A DNA stretch of 64,000 nt from Paratissierella sp033809995 (GCA_033809995.1 JAPXKQ010000002.1:1-64000), one strand, 5' to 3'; positions 50,502 through 60,284 are shown, numbered from the stretch's first letter. Made by a program: numbers and translations. The notes: generated from the letters alone by a model not told the origin.

Positions 50502-51921
50502 AAACAGCTACAATCAGGTTATGTCAAGAAGACAGGAAATTATGAAAAATGCAATTGGTATCGATTATAGTATCTTTGAATCGGGTAGTATCGCATTTGA
50601 TTATGAAAGAATGATGAATGAGACGGGATATAGTCTTAAGGAAATAGAAACAATTCAACAGGAAACTGGAGTAGGTAATACCCCTTTATTGGAATTACGA
50701 AATTTGACAAAGTTAGCAAGAAAATTTGCCCCAAAAGGAAAGGGAGCTAGAATATTTATTAAGGATGAAGCATGCAATCCATCTGGAAGCTTTAAGGCAA
50801 GAAGAGCTGCCACATCATGCTACCATGCTCAAAGGTTAGGATATAAAGGCGTAATTGCTGCTACATCAGGGAATTATGGAGCAGCTGTAGCATCACAAGC
50901 GGCTATGAGAGGATTAAAATGTATTATTGTTCAAGAATGTTATGATAGTAAAGGCATAGGGCAACCTGAGATTATAGAAAAGGCAAGGGCATGTGAGGCT
51001 TATGGAGCAGAAGTTATACAGCTTACCGTAGGACCAGAATTATTTTATACATTTCTACAATTATTAGAAGAAACAGGATATTTCAATGCATCTCTTTATA
51101 CGCCCTTTGGAATTGCAGGAGTTGAAACATTGGGATATGAAATCTCTAAGCAGTTTAGAGAAAGGGAGGGCAAGGACCCAGATGTAGTTGTCATTACAAA
51201 TGCAGGAGGAGGAAATCTAACAGGTACTGCAAGGGGACTTATTAAGGCTGGTGCTGCAAATACCCAAATAGTTGGCTCAAGCGTCAATTTAAAAGGTTTA
51301 CATATGGCAAGTGATAAGGAATTCAATAAAAAGTCATTTACAACTGGACATACAGGTTTTGGAATACCCTTTGCTACATGGCCTGATAGATCAGATGTAC
51401 CAAGGTCAGCAGCAAGACCACTAAGATATATGGATAGATATGTTGTTATGAATCAAGGGTCTGTATTCTATATGACAGAATTGCTTGCACAAATAGAAGG
51501 ATTAGAAAGAGGACCCGCAGGAAATACATCTTTGGTTGCTGCATTTAAAATAGCACAAGAATTGGATGAGGATAAAACAATAGTAGTTCAGGAAACTGAA
51601 TATACTGGCGCAGGGAAACATATACTACCTCAACTTACATTTGCTAAAGAAAATGGCATAGATATTTTAATAGGAAATCCCAAGGATGAAATTCCAGGGA
51701 AAAATATTATCCTTCCAGAAAATCCAGGATTACTACACGTAGAAGAACTGGAATTAAATAGAATAAGAAAATCATATATTAGAAATTGCATAGATAATTA
51801 TAAAGTAAGTAAAATTAATAAAACTGACTTGGATTTTTTAGTTGAAGATACAAAAACTAGTATCGAATTTGTAAAGGATGTATTAGTTGAACTAGAAATT
51901 GAATACGAATTGGAGGATTAA
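50491..51921 (+). CDS. ortB: 2-amino-4-ketopentanoate thiolase, beta (PLP) subunit
   Basis: A 476-residue PLP enzyme of the threonine-synthase/fold-type II group. The PLP Lys lies in NPSGSFKARRAATSC (near residue 100), followed by TSGNYGAAVASQAAMRG and the phosphate-binding NAGGGNLTGTARGL. It is translated from an overlap with ortA. Partner and pathway as for ortA; unusual because it carries out a thiolase reaction with PLP. Confidence 0.93.
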   Translation: MNIENSYNQVMSRRQEIMKNAIGIDYSIFESGSIAFDYERMMNETGYSLKEIETIQQETGVGNTPLLELRNLTKLARKFAPKGKGARIFIKDEACNPSGSFKARRAATSCYHAQRLGYKGVIAATSGNYGAAVASQAAMRGLKCIIVQECYDSKGIGQPEIIEKARACEAYGAEVIQLTVGPELFYTFLQLLEETGYFNASLYTPFGIAGVETLGYEISKQFREREGKDPDVVVITNAGGGNLTGTARGLIKAGAANTQIVGSSVNLKGLHMASDKEFNKKSFTTGHTGFGIPFATWPDRSDVPRSAARPLRYMDRYVVMNQGSVFYMTELLAQIEGLERGPAGNTSLVAAFKIAQELDEDKTIVVQETEYTGAGKHILPQLTFAKENGIDILIGNPKDEIPGKNIILPENPGLLHVEELELNRIRKSYIRNCIDNYKVSKINKTDLDFLVEDTKTSIEFVKDVLVELEIEYELED

Positions 51922-51923
51922 TT

Positions 51924-52292
51924 ATGAAAAGACCAGATGATTTCAATGAAAGAAAGAGACATCTAGAAGATTTATCTGAAGAGGAATTAGATTCACGATT
52001 CTGGAATTTAGCAGAAAAAATAGTTGATCCAATGGTAGAACTAGCTAAAAATCACACAACTCCATCTATTGAAAGAAGCGTCTTACTTAGAATGGGTTTT
52101 TCAAGCTTAGAAGCAAAAACAATCGTTGATAGTGCTATAGATAAGGGCTTAATTGGTAAAGGTGCTGGACATATAGTTTACAAATTAGCTACGGCTAAAA
52201 ATATTTCCATTAGGGAAGCAGGTTTAATGTTAGTTGAAGGAAATGGTTGGGACTTAGTATCTTCATTATTCAAAGGAGGTGCCACGTCATGA
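51924..52292 (+). CDS. oraS: D-ornithine 4,5-aminomutase, S subunit
   Basis: A 122-residue protein of the OraS family (KRPDDFNERKRHLEDLSEEEL at the N-terminus, then FWNLAEKIVDPMVELAKNHT and GAGHIVYKLAT). It is the small subunit of the adenosylcobalamin/PLP-dependent mutase turning D-ornithine into 2,4-diaminopentanoate. Stop overlaps oraE as ATGA. Confidence 0.93.
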   Translation: MKRPDDFNERKRHLEDLSEEELDSRFWNLAEKIVDPMVELAKNHTTPSIERSVLLRMGFSSLEAKTIVDSAIDKGLIGKGAGHIVYKLATAKNISIREAGLMLVEGNGWDLVSSLFKGGATS

Positions 52293-54505
52293 AATTAAAG
52301 AAAAACGAAAAATTGGATATAGACAATATATTAAAGGATATTGAAGATTACAGACCAAGAAGAAGAGGGTGGCATTGGAGAGAAGGTACCGGTGAGAAAA
52401 GAAAAATCGGTAAATTTGACTATTATGATATGTCAGAGAACTTAAAGATGAGTGAAGCCCTTCCTACAGCTTCTTATTTTGAAAATATAGACCCACAGCC
52501 AAAGGCAGTCATTACCACAGAAATTGCTTCCGGAAGATTTGAAGATGATATAAGAAGAATGAGAATGGCTGCATGGCATGGTGCAGACCATATTATGGTA
52601 ATAAGGACGGCTGGGCAATCCCATTTTGAAAGTCTTATAGAAGGCACTCCACAAGGGATTGGGGGTATACCCATTACTAGAAAGCAAGTTAGAGCCCAAA
52701 GAAAAGCCCTTGACTTAATTGAAGATGAGGTAGGTAGACCAATAAATTATCATTCCTACGTTTCTGGTGTTGCTGGTCCTGAAATAGCTGTAATGTTTGC
52801 TGAAGAGGGAGTGAATGGGGCACACCAAGATCCTCAGTACAATGTTTTATATAGAAATATAAATATGATTAGGTCATTTGTAGATGCCGCAGAGGCAAAG
52901 AAGGTAATGGCATGGGCTGATATGGCCCAGATAGACGGGGCTCATAATGCAAATGCCACTGCTAGAGAGGCTTGGAAGGTTACTCCAGAGCTTATGGTTC
53001 AGCATGCAATCAATACAATGTTTTCATTAAAGGTAGGTATGAAAAAAGAGAATATTTGCCTTTCGACAGTACCTCCAACGGCGCCTCCTGCACCTTGCAT
53101 GAGACTTGATTTACCTTATGCAGTAGCTTTAAGGGATCTCTTTAAAGATTATAAGATGAGAGCCCAGATGAATACTAAATACATAAGCTCTTCAACCAGA
53201 GAAGCAACTGTAACTCATGTATTGAATTTACTCATATCTCAACTGACAAGTGCTGATATTCAATCTACAATAACTCCTGATGAAGGAAGGAATGTACCTT
53301 GGCATATGTACAATATTGAAGCATTAGATACTGCTAAACAGGTCTTTGCAGGTTTGGATGGACTAAATTCCATGGTAGAACTAAAGAGGTACAATAGTGA
53401 ATTAGGCGACAAAGTAAGAGAATTAAAATTGCGTGCTATTCTTTTTATGGAAGAAATTCTTGAAATTGGTGGTTATTTTAACGCAGTTGAGAATGGATTT
53501 TTTGTTGACTCTGGTTATTATCCAGAAAGAAATGGCGACGGAATTGTAAGAAAAATGGATGGTGGGGTTGGTGAAAATACCGTATTTGAGAGAGATGCTG
53601 ATTATATGGCACCTGTAACTGCACATTTTGGATATAATAATATTGCCCAATATAATGAAGAATATATTGATAATCCATCTTTACTCATAGATGGGGGAAC
53701 ATTTGAAGACCCTTCAAAGATAATATTCATAGATGAATTGGATGAAAATGACAATGTAAATGTTAGATTAGAGGAAGTTAATGATTTAAGAAAGTCGACT
53801 TTAATAAAACCCGAAATGGAATGGATTGGGGATGGAATAATATTACTTACTATGTTTTTACCTACTAATGAGAGGATTGCTGAGTTTGCTGGCTTAGAAA
53901 TCGGAAAGAAGATGGGACTAAAGGATGTTGAAGTTATAAACAAAGAAATTATGCAAGAATCAGAAGGGACTCGTATTGAGTTAAAGGGAAAAGTGGATTT
54001 TGCTATTGATATTAATGATTTAGTCATTCCTCCAAAACCAGAGGTACTAACAGAAGAAGAGATCAGGAAAGAGATTAGTTTAAAACCGATGAAAATTGTA
54101 GCTGGAACTGTAGGTGAGGACGAACATTCAGTTGGTTTAAGAGAAATCATCGATATAAAACATGGGGGTATCGAAAAGTATGGTATCCAATGTCATATTC
54201 TTGGAACCAGCGTGCCTATAGAAAAGCTAGTAGATGCTGCAATTGAGTTAAATGCAGATGCTATTCTTTCTTCAACCATTATATCTCATGATGACATTCA
54301 TTATAAAAATATGAAAAAACTTCATGAACTTTCTATAGAAAAGGGAATTAGAGATAAGATTATTCTTATTGCAGGCGGAACACAAGTATCAAATGAATTG
54401 GCTATAGAAAATGGTATGGATGCAGGTTTTGGTAGAGGAACAAAAGGGGAACATGTTGCAACATTTTTAGTTAAGAAAAGGCGAGAAAAAAATGAAGAGG
54501 ATTGA
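52289..54505 (+). CDS. oraE: D-ornithine 4,5-aminomutase, E subunit (AdoCbl/PLP)
   Basis: A 738-residue catalytic subunit. A TIM barrel for PLP and substrate makes up the N-terminal two-thirds (TEIASGRFEDDIRRMRMAAW, TVPPTAPPAPCMRLDLPYAV). The C-terminal part is the Rossmann B12 domain with the DxHxxG motif in EDEHSVGLREI (near residue 612), then GGTQVSNELA. AAAGGAGGTGCC places the start at ATG 52289, overlapping the oraS stop; the longer frame from 52247 is not used. The stop lies 14 bases inside the next gene. Confidence 0.95.
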   Translation: MKLKKNEKLDIDNILKDIEDYRPRRRGWHWREGTGEKRKIGKFDYYDMSENLKMSEALPTASYFENIDPQPKAVITTEIASGRFEDDIRRMRMAAWHGADHIMVIRTAGQSHFESLIEGTPQGIGGIPITRKQVRAQRKALDLIEDEVGRPINYHSYVSGVAGPEIAVMFAEEGVNGAHQDPQYNVLYRNINMIRSFVDAAEAKKVMAWADMAQIDGAHNANATAREAWKVTPELMVQHAINTMFSLKVGMKKENICLSTVPPTAPPAPCMRLDLPYAVALRDLFKDYKMRAQMNTKYISSSTREATVTHVLNLLISQLTSADIQSTITPDEGRNVPWHMYNIEALDTAKQVFAGLDGLNSMVELKRYNSELGDKVRELKLRAILFMEEILEIGGYFNAVENGFFVDSGYYPERNGDGIVRKMDGGVGENTVFERDADYMAPVTAHFGYNNIAQYNEEYIDNPSLLIDGGTFEDPSKIIFIDELDENDNVNVRLEEVNDLRKSTLIKPEMEWIGDGIILLTMFLPTNERIAEFAGLEIGKKMGLKDVEVINKEIMQESEGTRIELKGKVDFAIDINDLVIPPKPEVLTEEEIRKEISLKPMKIVAGTVGEDEHSVGLREIIDIKHGGIEKYGIQCHILGTSVPIEKLVDAAIELNADAILSSTIISHDDIHYKNMKKLHELSIEKGIRDKIILIAGGTQVSNELAIENGMDAGFGRGTKGEHVATFLVKKRREKNEED

Positions 54506-55853
54506 TTTATTAGTAGCTGAAATTGGAAGTACCACTACTGTAGTAAATGCTTTTAATATTTCATCTAATCCCCAATTCATTGGGCAAGGTCAAGGAGCTA
54601 CCACTGTTCTAGAAGGGGATGTAAATATAGGTTTAAACTCCGCAATGGAGGACTTGTGTAAAAACATAGCTGAAGAGGATATCAAATACAATGAATTAAT
54701 AGCCACTTGTTCTGCAGCAGGTGGCTTGAGGATGACCGTTCATGGACTTGTATATGATATGACTGTAAAAGCTGCCAAAGAGGCAGCATTGGGTGCTGGT
54801 GCCAATATAAAACTTGTCACAGCTGGCAAATTAAGAAAATCAGATTTGAAGAAGATTTTGGAAATAAAGCCCAATATTATCTTAATAGCCGGTGGAGTGG
54901 ATTATGGAGAAAGGGAAACAGCTTTATATAATTGTGAATTAATATCCGAATTAAACTTAAATATTCCAATAATATATGCGGGAAATATGGAAAATCATGA
55001 GGATATTAAATACATTTTTGGTGATAAAAATATCGAAGTTTATATAGTTGAAAATGTATATCCAAGAATTGATGAATTAAATATTGAGCCTACAAGAAAA
55101 GTAATTCAAGATGTATTTGAAAAACATATAATCCATGCACCTGGAATGGAAAAAATAAGAAATATGGTAACTGGGAACATAGTACCAACTCCTGGAGCAG
55201 TTATGGAAGCATCAAAGCTTTTATATGATAATTTAGGCGATTTAATTACAATAGATGTTGGTGGTGCTACAACTGATATACATTCAGTAAGTAATGAAAG
55301 TGATGAAATATCAAGGATCCTACTAAACCCAGAGCCTTTGTCTAAAAGAACTGTAGAAGGGGATTTAGGTGTATATGTAAATATGACAAATATTATAGAT
55401 ATTATAGGTTCGGATAAATTATGTAAGGAATTAAAAATAAGTAATGATGAGTTATATGATTTAGTTAAAAATATAAATGCAGTTCCAAATTCTGAATTAG
55501 AAATACAATTAGTTGAAATATTGACTTTATATGCTTCAGAGATTGGATTAAAAAGACATGCAGGCAAACTAAAACATATTTATGGTCCAAGTGGTAAGAA
55601 AACTATAGCTGAAGGTAAAGATTTGACTAATGTTAAATATATAGTCGGAACTGGTGGACCCTTAACAAGGCTTCCTAATAGGGTATCTATCTTAAGTCAA
55701 ATATTAGAGAATAAAAATGGGTTAGAATTACTACCACCTTCTAATGCACAAGTTTTGATTGACAATGATTATATAATGGCATCATTAGGAGTAATGTCTA
55801 AAAAGTACCCTGAAATAGCGCTAAAATTATTAAAGAAAAGTTTAAATATATAA
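54492..55853 (+). CDS. MutL/GlmL-family protein of the ornithine cluster
   Basis: A 453-residue ASKHA-fold protein of the glutamate-mutase MutL family, present between oraE and orr in known ornithine clusters. Phosphate-binding VAEIGSTTTVVNAF opens the protein, TCSAAGGLRMTVHGL and TIDVGGATTDIHSV follow. It is expected to repair or reload the B12 cofactor of the aminomutase, by analogy with mutase-reactivating ATPases (inference). Start overlaps oraE, showing tight coupling. Confidence 0.88.
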   Translation: MKRIDLLVAEIGSTTTVVNAFNISSNPQFIGQGQGATTVLEGDVNIGLNSAMEDLCKNIAEEDIKYNELIATCSAAGGLRMTVHGLVYDMTVKAAKEAALGAGANIKLVTAGKLRKSDLKKILEIKPNIILIAGGVDYGERETALYNCELISELNLNIPIIYAGNMENHEDIKYIFGDKNIEVYIVENVYPRIDELNIEPTRKVIQDVFEKHIIHAPGMEKIRNMVTGNIVPTPGAVMEASKLLYDNLGDLITIDVGGATTDIHSVSNESDEISRILLNPEPLSKRTVEGDLGVYVNMTNIIDIIGSDKLCKELKISNDELYDLVKNINAVPNSELEIQLVEILTLYASEIGLKRHAGKLKHIYGPSGKKTIAEGKDLTNVKYIVGTGGPLTRLPNRVSILSQILENKNGLELLPPSNAQVLIDNDYIMASLGVMSKKYPEIALKLLKKSLNI

Positions 55854-55875
55854 GTTCCAAAAGAGGAGATGTATT

Positions 55876-56964
55876 ATGAGCTATCCAAGATTAAAAATAA
55901 ATCTTGATATAATAAAAAAGAATACGCAAAATTTAGTAAAGCTAACAAGTCAATACAATATTGATGTAGCAGGGGTTACAAAGGGGTTTTGTGCTCATCC
56001 TCAAATAGTAAAAGCCTATATAGAAGGCGGTGTAAAATATTTAGCGGATTCAAGAATAATAAATTTAAAAAGATTAAAAGAATTTGATATTCCAAAGATA
56101 ATGCTAAGAATACCTATGATTTCAGAGGCAATGGATATAGTTAAATATTCTGATATATCATTGAATTCTGAGATAGAAACTATTAAAGCTTTATCTGTAG
56201 CTGCCAGCCAACTAGATAAGATACATAATATTATTTTAATGGTAGACTTAGGAGATTTAAGAGAAGGCTATTTTGATGAAGGTGAATTATTTGAGGCTGT
56301 TTCCGAAATAATTAAATTAAAGGGAATAAATCTTATGGGGTTAGGCGCAAACTTCACCTGTTATGGAGGAGTTATACCAAATAAAAGAATTTTAGATAAG
56401 CTTTATAATATGGTAAGAAGAATTGAAGATAAATACGGAATAAAACTTAAGATAATCTCTGGTGGCAATTCCAGTAGTATTTATTTACTAGGAAAAGAAA
56501 ATATAGTTGGTACAAACAATTTAAGGCTTGGAGAGACACTTCTTTTTGGTACAGAATCTGCATATGGAAAACAGGTCGAGGGTACAAGCCCAAATGCCTT
56601 TACTTTAGAGGCAGAAATCATAGAAATAAAATATAAACCTTCTGTACCTACAGAAGAAATAGGTAAGGATGCTTTTGGGGAAATACCTACATTTGTTGAT
56701 CGAGGAATAAGGAAAAGAATTCTCTGTGCCGTGGGAAAACAAGATATAGATTTTGATACAATATACCCATATGATAAAGATTTAATTATTCTTGGCGGAA
56801 GCTCAGACCATCTAATTTTAGATGGTAGTAATAGTAAAATAGCTTACAAAGTAGGAGATATTATAGAGTTTAATATCCACTATGTCAGTTTGTTGAGGAT
56901 AATGACTTCAGAATATGTAGATAAGATATGGACAAGCACCTTGTCCAATAAAGAGGTGATTTAA
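55876..56964 (+). CDS. orr: Ornithine racemase (PLP)
   Basis: A 362-residue fold-type III PLP enzyme of the alanine-racemase-like group. PLP Lys in VAGVTKGFCAHP (near residue 38), VDLGDLREGYF, then GGNSSSIYLLG and LRLGETLLFGTE. It supplies D-ornithine for OraSE. The position directly downstream of the aminomutase supports ornithine over alanine. Stop overlaps rarA by one base (TAATG). AAGAGGAGATG precedes the ATG. Confidence 0.9.
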   Translation: MSYPRLKINLDIIKKNTQNLVKLTSQYNIDVAGVTKGFCAHPQIVKAYIEGGVKYLADSRIINLKRLKEFDIPKIMLRIPMISEAMDIVKYSDISLNSEIETIKALSVAASQLDKIHNIILMVDLGDLREGYFDEGELFEAVSEIIKLKGINLMGLGANFTCYGGVIPNKRILDKLYNMVRRIEDKYGIKLKIISGGNSSSIYLLGKENIVGTNNLRLGETLLFGTESAYGKQVEGTSPNAFTLEAEIIEIKYKPSVPTEEIGKDAFGEIPTFVDRGIRKRILCAVGKQDIDFDTIYPYDKDLIILGGSSDHLILDGSNSKIAYKVGDIIEFNIHYVSLLRIMTSEYVDKIWTSTLSNKEVI

Positions 56965-58289
56965 TGGATATGTTTACAATGGCTATGGAAGATAATCTAA
57001 GAAGAAATGCTCCTTTAGCTGATAGAATGAGACCACAAAACATAAATGAATTTGTTGGTCAAAAACATCTTTTAGGAGAAGGGAAGTTCTTAAATAGGGC
57101 TATTAAAGCTGATAGAATATCTTCTATGATTTTATTCGGACCTCCAGGGACTGGAAAAACTACATTGGCTATGATTATTGCTAATACAACAAATATGAGA
57201 TTTGAGAAATTATCTGCTGTTACTTCGGGGGTTAAGGATATAAGGTCAGTCATAGATAATGCTGAAGAAGATTTAAAATTCTACAATAAAAGAACAATAC
57301 TATTTATAGATGAAATCCATAGGTTCAATAAGGCTCAACAGGATGCACTTTTACCTTTTGTTGAACGAGGAGTTATTATACTAATAGGAGCTACTACAGA
57401 AAATCCCTATTTTGAAGTAAACAAAGCTTTATTATCAAGAAGCATGGTTTTAACTTTAGAACATTTAACTAAGGAAGATATGTTAATTTTAATAAAAAGG
57501 GCATTATCTGATAAAGAAAAAGGATTGGGAAATTATAAAGTTGATATAGATAGAAATGCAATTGACTACCTTATTACAGTAGCAGATGGGGATGCAAGAG
57601 TTTTGCTGAACTCATTAGAAATTGGTGTATTATCGACTCCTTCTGATGAATATGGGACTATTAAAATAGATTTAGATACGATACAGGAATGTATACAGGT
57701 TAAAACAGCTAGATATGATAAAGATGGGGATGAACATTATGATACTGTATCTGCTTTTATTAAAAGTATGAGGGGTACAGATCCAAATGCAACTATATAT
57801 TGGCTAGCTAAGATGATAAATGCAGGTGAAGATCCTAAATTCATTGCTAGAAGGATAATCATTGCAGCATCTGAAGATGTGGGCAATGCCGACCCTACTG
57901 CATTACAGGTAGCTATAGCTGCATTTAATGCAGTATCAATAATTGGAATGCCAGAAGGAAGAATTCCCCTTGCCCAAGCTGCTTTATATGTGGCAACTGC
58001 TCCTAAAAGTAATAGTTCAAATGTTGCAATAGATAAAGCTCTAGAAGATATTAAAAATTTAGAAATTGGTAAGGTACCTTTACATTTAAAAGATGCTCAC
58101 TATAAGGGAGCAGAGAAATTAGGCCATGGGAAAGGTTATAAATACCCTCATGATTATCCAGGAAATTATATACTGCAGGATTATTTGCCAGATGAATTTA
58201 AGGATAAAGAGTATTACATTCCATCTGACAATGGATATGAAAAGGAAATTAAAGAAAGATTAACTAAATTGTTTGACAATGGAGCATAA
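56964..58289 (+). CDS. rarA: Replication-associated recombination protein RarA (MgsA)
   Basis: A 441-residue clamp-loader-like AAA+ ATPase acting at stalled forks. Walker A GPPGTGKTTLAMI near residue 58, DEIHRFNKAQQDALLPFVE for Walker B, GATTENPYFEVN for sensor 1, and the MgsA C-terminal domain (IYWLAKMINAGEDPKFIARR and SEDVGNADPTAL). It reads on from orr with a one-base overlap although it is functionally unrelated. Its last codons contain the -35 of the asnS promoter. Confidence 0.95.
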   Translation: MDMFTMAMEDNLRRNAPLADRMRPQNINEFVGQKHLLGEGKFLNRAIKADRISSMILFGPPGTGKTTLAMIIANTTNMRFEKLSAVTSGVKDIRSVIDNAEEDLKFYNKRTILFIDEIHRFNKAQQDALLPFVERGVIILIGATTENPYFEVNKALLSRSMVLTLEHLTKEDMLILIKRALSDKEKGLGNYKVDIDRNAIDYLITVADGDARVLLNSLEIGVLSTPSDEYGTIKIDLDTIQECIQVKTARYDKDGDEHYDTVSAFIKSMRGTDPNATIYWLAKMINAGEDPKFIARRIIIAASEDVGNADPTALQVAIAAFNAVSIIGMPEGRIPLAQAALYVATAPKSNSSNVAIDKALEDIKNLEIGKVPLHLKDAHYKGAEKLGHGKGYKYPHDYPGNYILQDYLPDEFKDKEYYIPSDNGYEKEIKERLTKLFDNGA

Positions 58290-58301
58290 TACCATTATAA
58301 T
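58273..58301 (+). promoter_or_regulatory. Perfect consensus sigma-A promoter for asnS
   Basis: TTGACA at 58273-58278, exactly 17 bases, TATAAT at 58296-58301. The -35 is inside the last codons of rarA. This is an exact match to both consensus hexamers and the ideal spacing. Confidence 0.85.
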
Positions 58302-58325
58302 ACCATTATATAAATTTATACGTAA

Positions 58326-58347
58326 GGGACGGTCTCCGTGACATCCC
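58326..58347 (+). repeat. GGGACGG-TCT-CCGT palindrome, clostridial repeat-like
   Basis: GGGACGG pairs with CCGT and TCCC across TCT at 58326-58347, between the asnS promoter and the T-box. The wording resembles short palindromes repeated in Firmicute genomes. It may be the 5' cap of the leader or an inserted repeat. Confidence 0.4.
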
Positions 58348-58354
58348 AATGAAC

Positions 58355-58592
58355 AGAGATAGGAAAAGTAGATATAAGAAGTTTGTTTAAGGGAGCTGGC
58401 GATAGTGGGACACCAGTACAAAGCTTATATTGAAGAACATCCTTGAGTTTCTAACCGAAATCTTTTGTAAAGAAAAGTAGACTTAGACGAGTTACTTACG
58501 TTAAAAGTATTTTAAAGTGGCAATCGCAATTAGGGTGGCACCGCGGAAGTTAACCTTTCGTCCTTTTTATTTGAAGGATGAAAGGTTTTATT
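58355..58592 (+). promoter_or_regulatory. T-box leader of asnS (specifier AAC, asparagine)
   Basis: The T-box sequence AGGGTGGCACCGCGG is at 58532-58546. Stem I has the GGGAGCTGGCGATAGTGGGA and CACCAGTAC elements. The specifier AAC, Asn, is at 58436-58438 in TTGAAGAACATCC. The terminator is ACCTTTCGTCCTT / AAGGATGAAAGGT (58553-58586) with a T tail; the antiterminator uses the T-box region. Uncharged tRNA-Asn should allow read-through into asnS. Confidence 0.93.
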
Positions 58593-58610
58593 TATTTAGG
58601 AGGGATAAGA

Positions 58611-59999
58611 GTGAAAACAGATATTAAACAAATTTATAAGGAAAGTGAAAAGTTTTTTAACCAAGAAATTATAATTGAAGGATGGATTAGAACATCTAGG
58701 TCTTCCAAATCTTTTGGATTTATAGAGATTAATGACGGAACATTTTTTAAGAATCTTCAAATAGTTTATGAAGATAGTCTACCAAATTTTAAGGAAGTTG
58801 AAAAATTACCTTTAAGTTCTTCAATCAAGGTTACTGGCACACTGGTGCCTACACCTGAAGCTAAACAACCATTCGAACTTAAAGCAACCGATATAGAAGT
58901 AGAAGGATATTCTACACAGGATTATCCACTTCAAAAGAAAAGGCATACAATGGAATATCTAAGAACCATAGCACATCTTCGTCCTAGAACAAATACTTAT
59001 AGTGCTGTTTTTAGAGTTAGATCAATACTTTCATATGCAATCCATAAATTCTTCCAAGAAAGAGGATTTGTATATGTTCATACTCCAATAATTACAGCAA
59101 GTGATGCAGAAGGCGCTGGAGAAATGTTTAGACTTACAACATTAGATTTGGAAAATCTACCAAAAACAGAGGACAATAAAGTAGATTATAGTAAAGACTT
59201 CTTTGGTAAAGAAACAAATTTAACTGTCAGTGGTCAGTTAGAAGCGGAAGCCTATGCTTTAGCATTTAAAAATGTTTATACTTTTGGTCCTACATTTAGG
59301 GCAGAGAATTCAAATACTGCTAGACACGCTGCAGAATTCTGGATGATGGAGCCTGAGATAGCTTTTGCTGATCTAAATGACAATATGAAACTAGCTGAAG
59401 ATATGATGAAGTACATCATATCCTATTGTTTGGAGAATGCAAAAGAGGAAATGGAATTCTTTAATAAATTTATCGACAATACTTTACTAGAAAGATTAGA
59501 AAATGTAGTAAATTCAGAATTTGGTGTTATAACATATACAGATGCAATTGATTTATTAAAGAAATCAGGAGAAACATTCCAATATCCAGTTGAATGGGGA
59601 ATAGATTTACAAACAGAACATGAAAGATATATTTCTGAAAAAGTGTTTAAAAAACCTGTGTTTGTTATAAACTATCCGAAAGAGATTAAGGCATTTTATA
59701 TGAGATTAAATGATGATAATAAAACAGTAGCTGCAATGGACCTTTTAGTACCCGGAGTAGGTGAAATAATAGGTGGTAGTCAAAGGGAAGAAAGATTAGA
59801 ATTATTAGAGCAAAGAATTATTGAAAATGGAATGAATTTAGAGGATTATTGGTGGTATTTGGAACTTAGAAAATATGGTGGTACAAAACATGCAGGTTAT
59901 GGTCTAGGATTTGAACGTGCTCTAATGTATATAACGGGAATAAACAATATAAGAGATGTAATCCCATTCCCAAGGACAGTAAAATCAGCAGAATTCTAA
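58611..59999 (+). CDS. asnS: Asparaginyl-tRNA synthetase
   Basis: A 462-residue class II synthetase. An N-terminal OB domain (GWIRTSRSSKSFGFIEINDG) is followed by the catalytic core with motif 2 (TFRAENSNTARHAAEFWMMEPE) and motif 3 (GLGFERALMYITGINNIRDV). A frame from 58578 begins inside the leader terminator; AGGAGGGA at 58599-58606 favours GTG 58611. Its leader specifier AAC agrees with the Asn assignment. Confidence 0.95.
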   Translation: MKTDIKQIYKESEKFFNQEIIIEGWIRTSRSSKSFGFIEINDGTFFKNLQIVYEDSLPNFKEVEKLPLSSSIKVTGTLVPTPEAKQPFELKATDIEVEGYSTQDYPLQKKRHTMEYLRTIAHLRPRTNTYSAVFRVRSILSYAIHKFFQERGFVYVHTPIITASDAEGAGEMFRLTTLDLENLPKTEDNKVDYSKDFFGKETNLTVSGQLEAEAYALAFKNVYTFGPTFRAENSNTARHAAEFWMMEPEIAFADLNDNMKLAEDMMKYIISYCLENAKEEMEFFNKFIDNTLLERLENVVNSEFGVITYTDAIDLLKKSGETFQYPVEWGIDLQTEHERYISEKVFKKPVFVINYPKEIKAFYMRLNDDNKTVAAMDLLVPGVGEIIGGSQREERLELLEQRIIENGMNLEDYWWYLELRKYGGTKHAGYGLGFERALMYITGINNIRDVIPFPRTVKSAEF

Positions 60000-60006
60000 A
60001 ATATAC

Positions 60007-60035
60007 TTGATTTGAGGGTAAAGATTTGCTATAAT
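60007..60035 (+). promoter_or_regulatory. Sigma-A promoter of leuS
   Basis: TTGATT at 60007-60012, 17-base spacer, TATAAT at 60030-60035. Transcription would start near 60042 at the T-box leader. Confidence 0.7.
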
Positions 60036-60041
60036 TGGACT

Positions 60042-60264
60042 CAAATTGAAAAACTAAGAAGAGAAGTAGTAGGTTATTTAATTACTTTAAGAGAGCTGTT
60101 GGCTGGTGTAAAACAGTATAATTGTAACTGAACTCGTCTCAGAGTTACTAAAATCATAAGTTTTAGTCGGTTTGATACCGTTAATATCTAAAAGAGGATT
60201 TTAATATCAATCAGAGTGGTACCGCGGATTAACCCTTCGTCTCTATTTGACGAGGGGTTTTTTG
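60042..60264 (+). promoter_or_regulatory. T-box leader of leuS (specifier CUC, leucine)
   Basis: The T-box core CAGAGTGGTACCGCGG is at 60212-60227. Stem I contains AGAGAGCTGTTGGCTGGTG and AACAGTATAA. The specifier CTC, Leu, is at 60133-60135 in CTGAACTCGTCTC. The terminator ACCCTTCGTC / GACGAGGGGT (60232-60258) is followed by a T run. Confidence 0.9.
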
Positions 60265-60284
60265 TATATTAAGGAGGAAGAGTT

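Noticed and set aside
53602..54150. 182-residue minus-strand frame inside oraE
   Set aside because: Ser/Phe/Ile-rich shadow of the conserved aminomutase gene.
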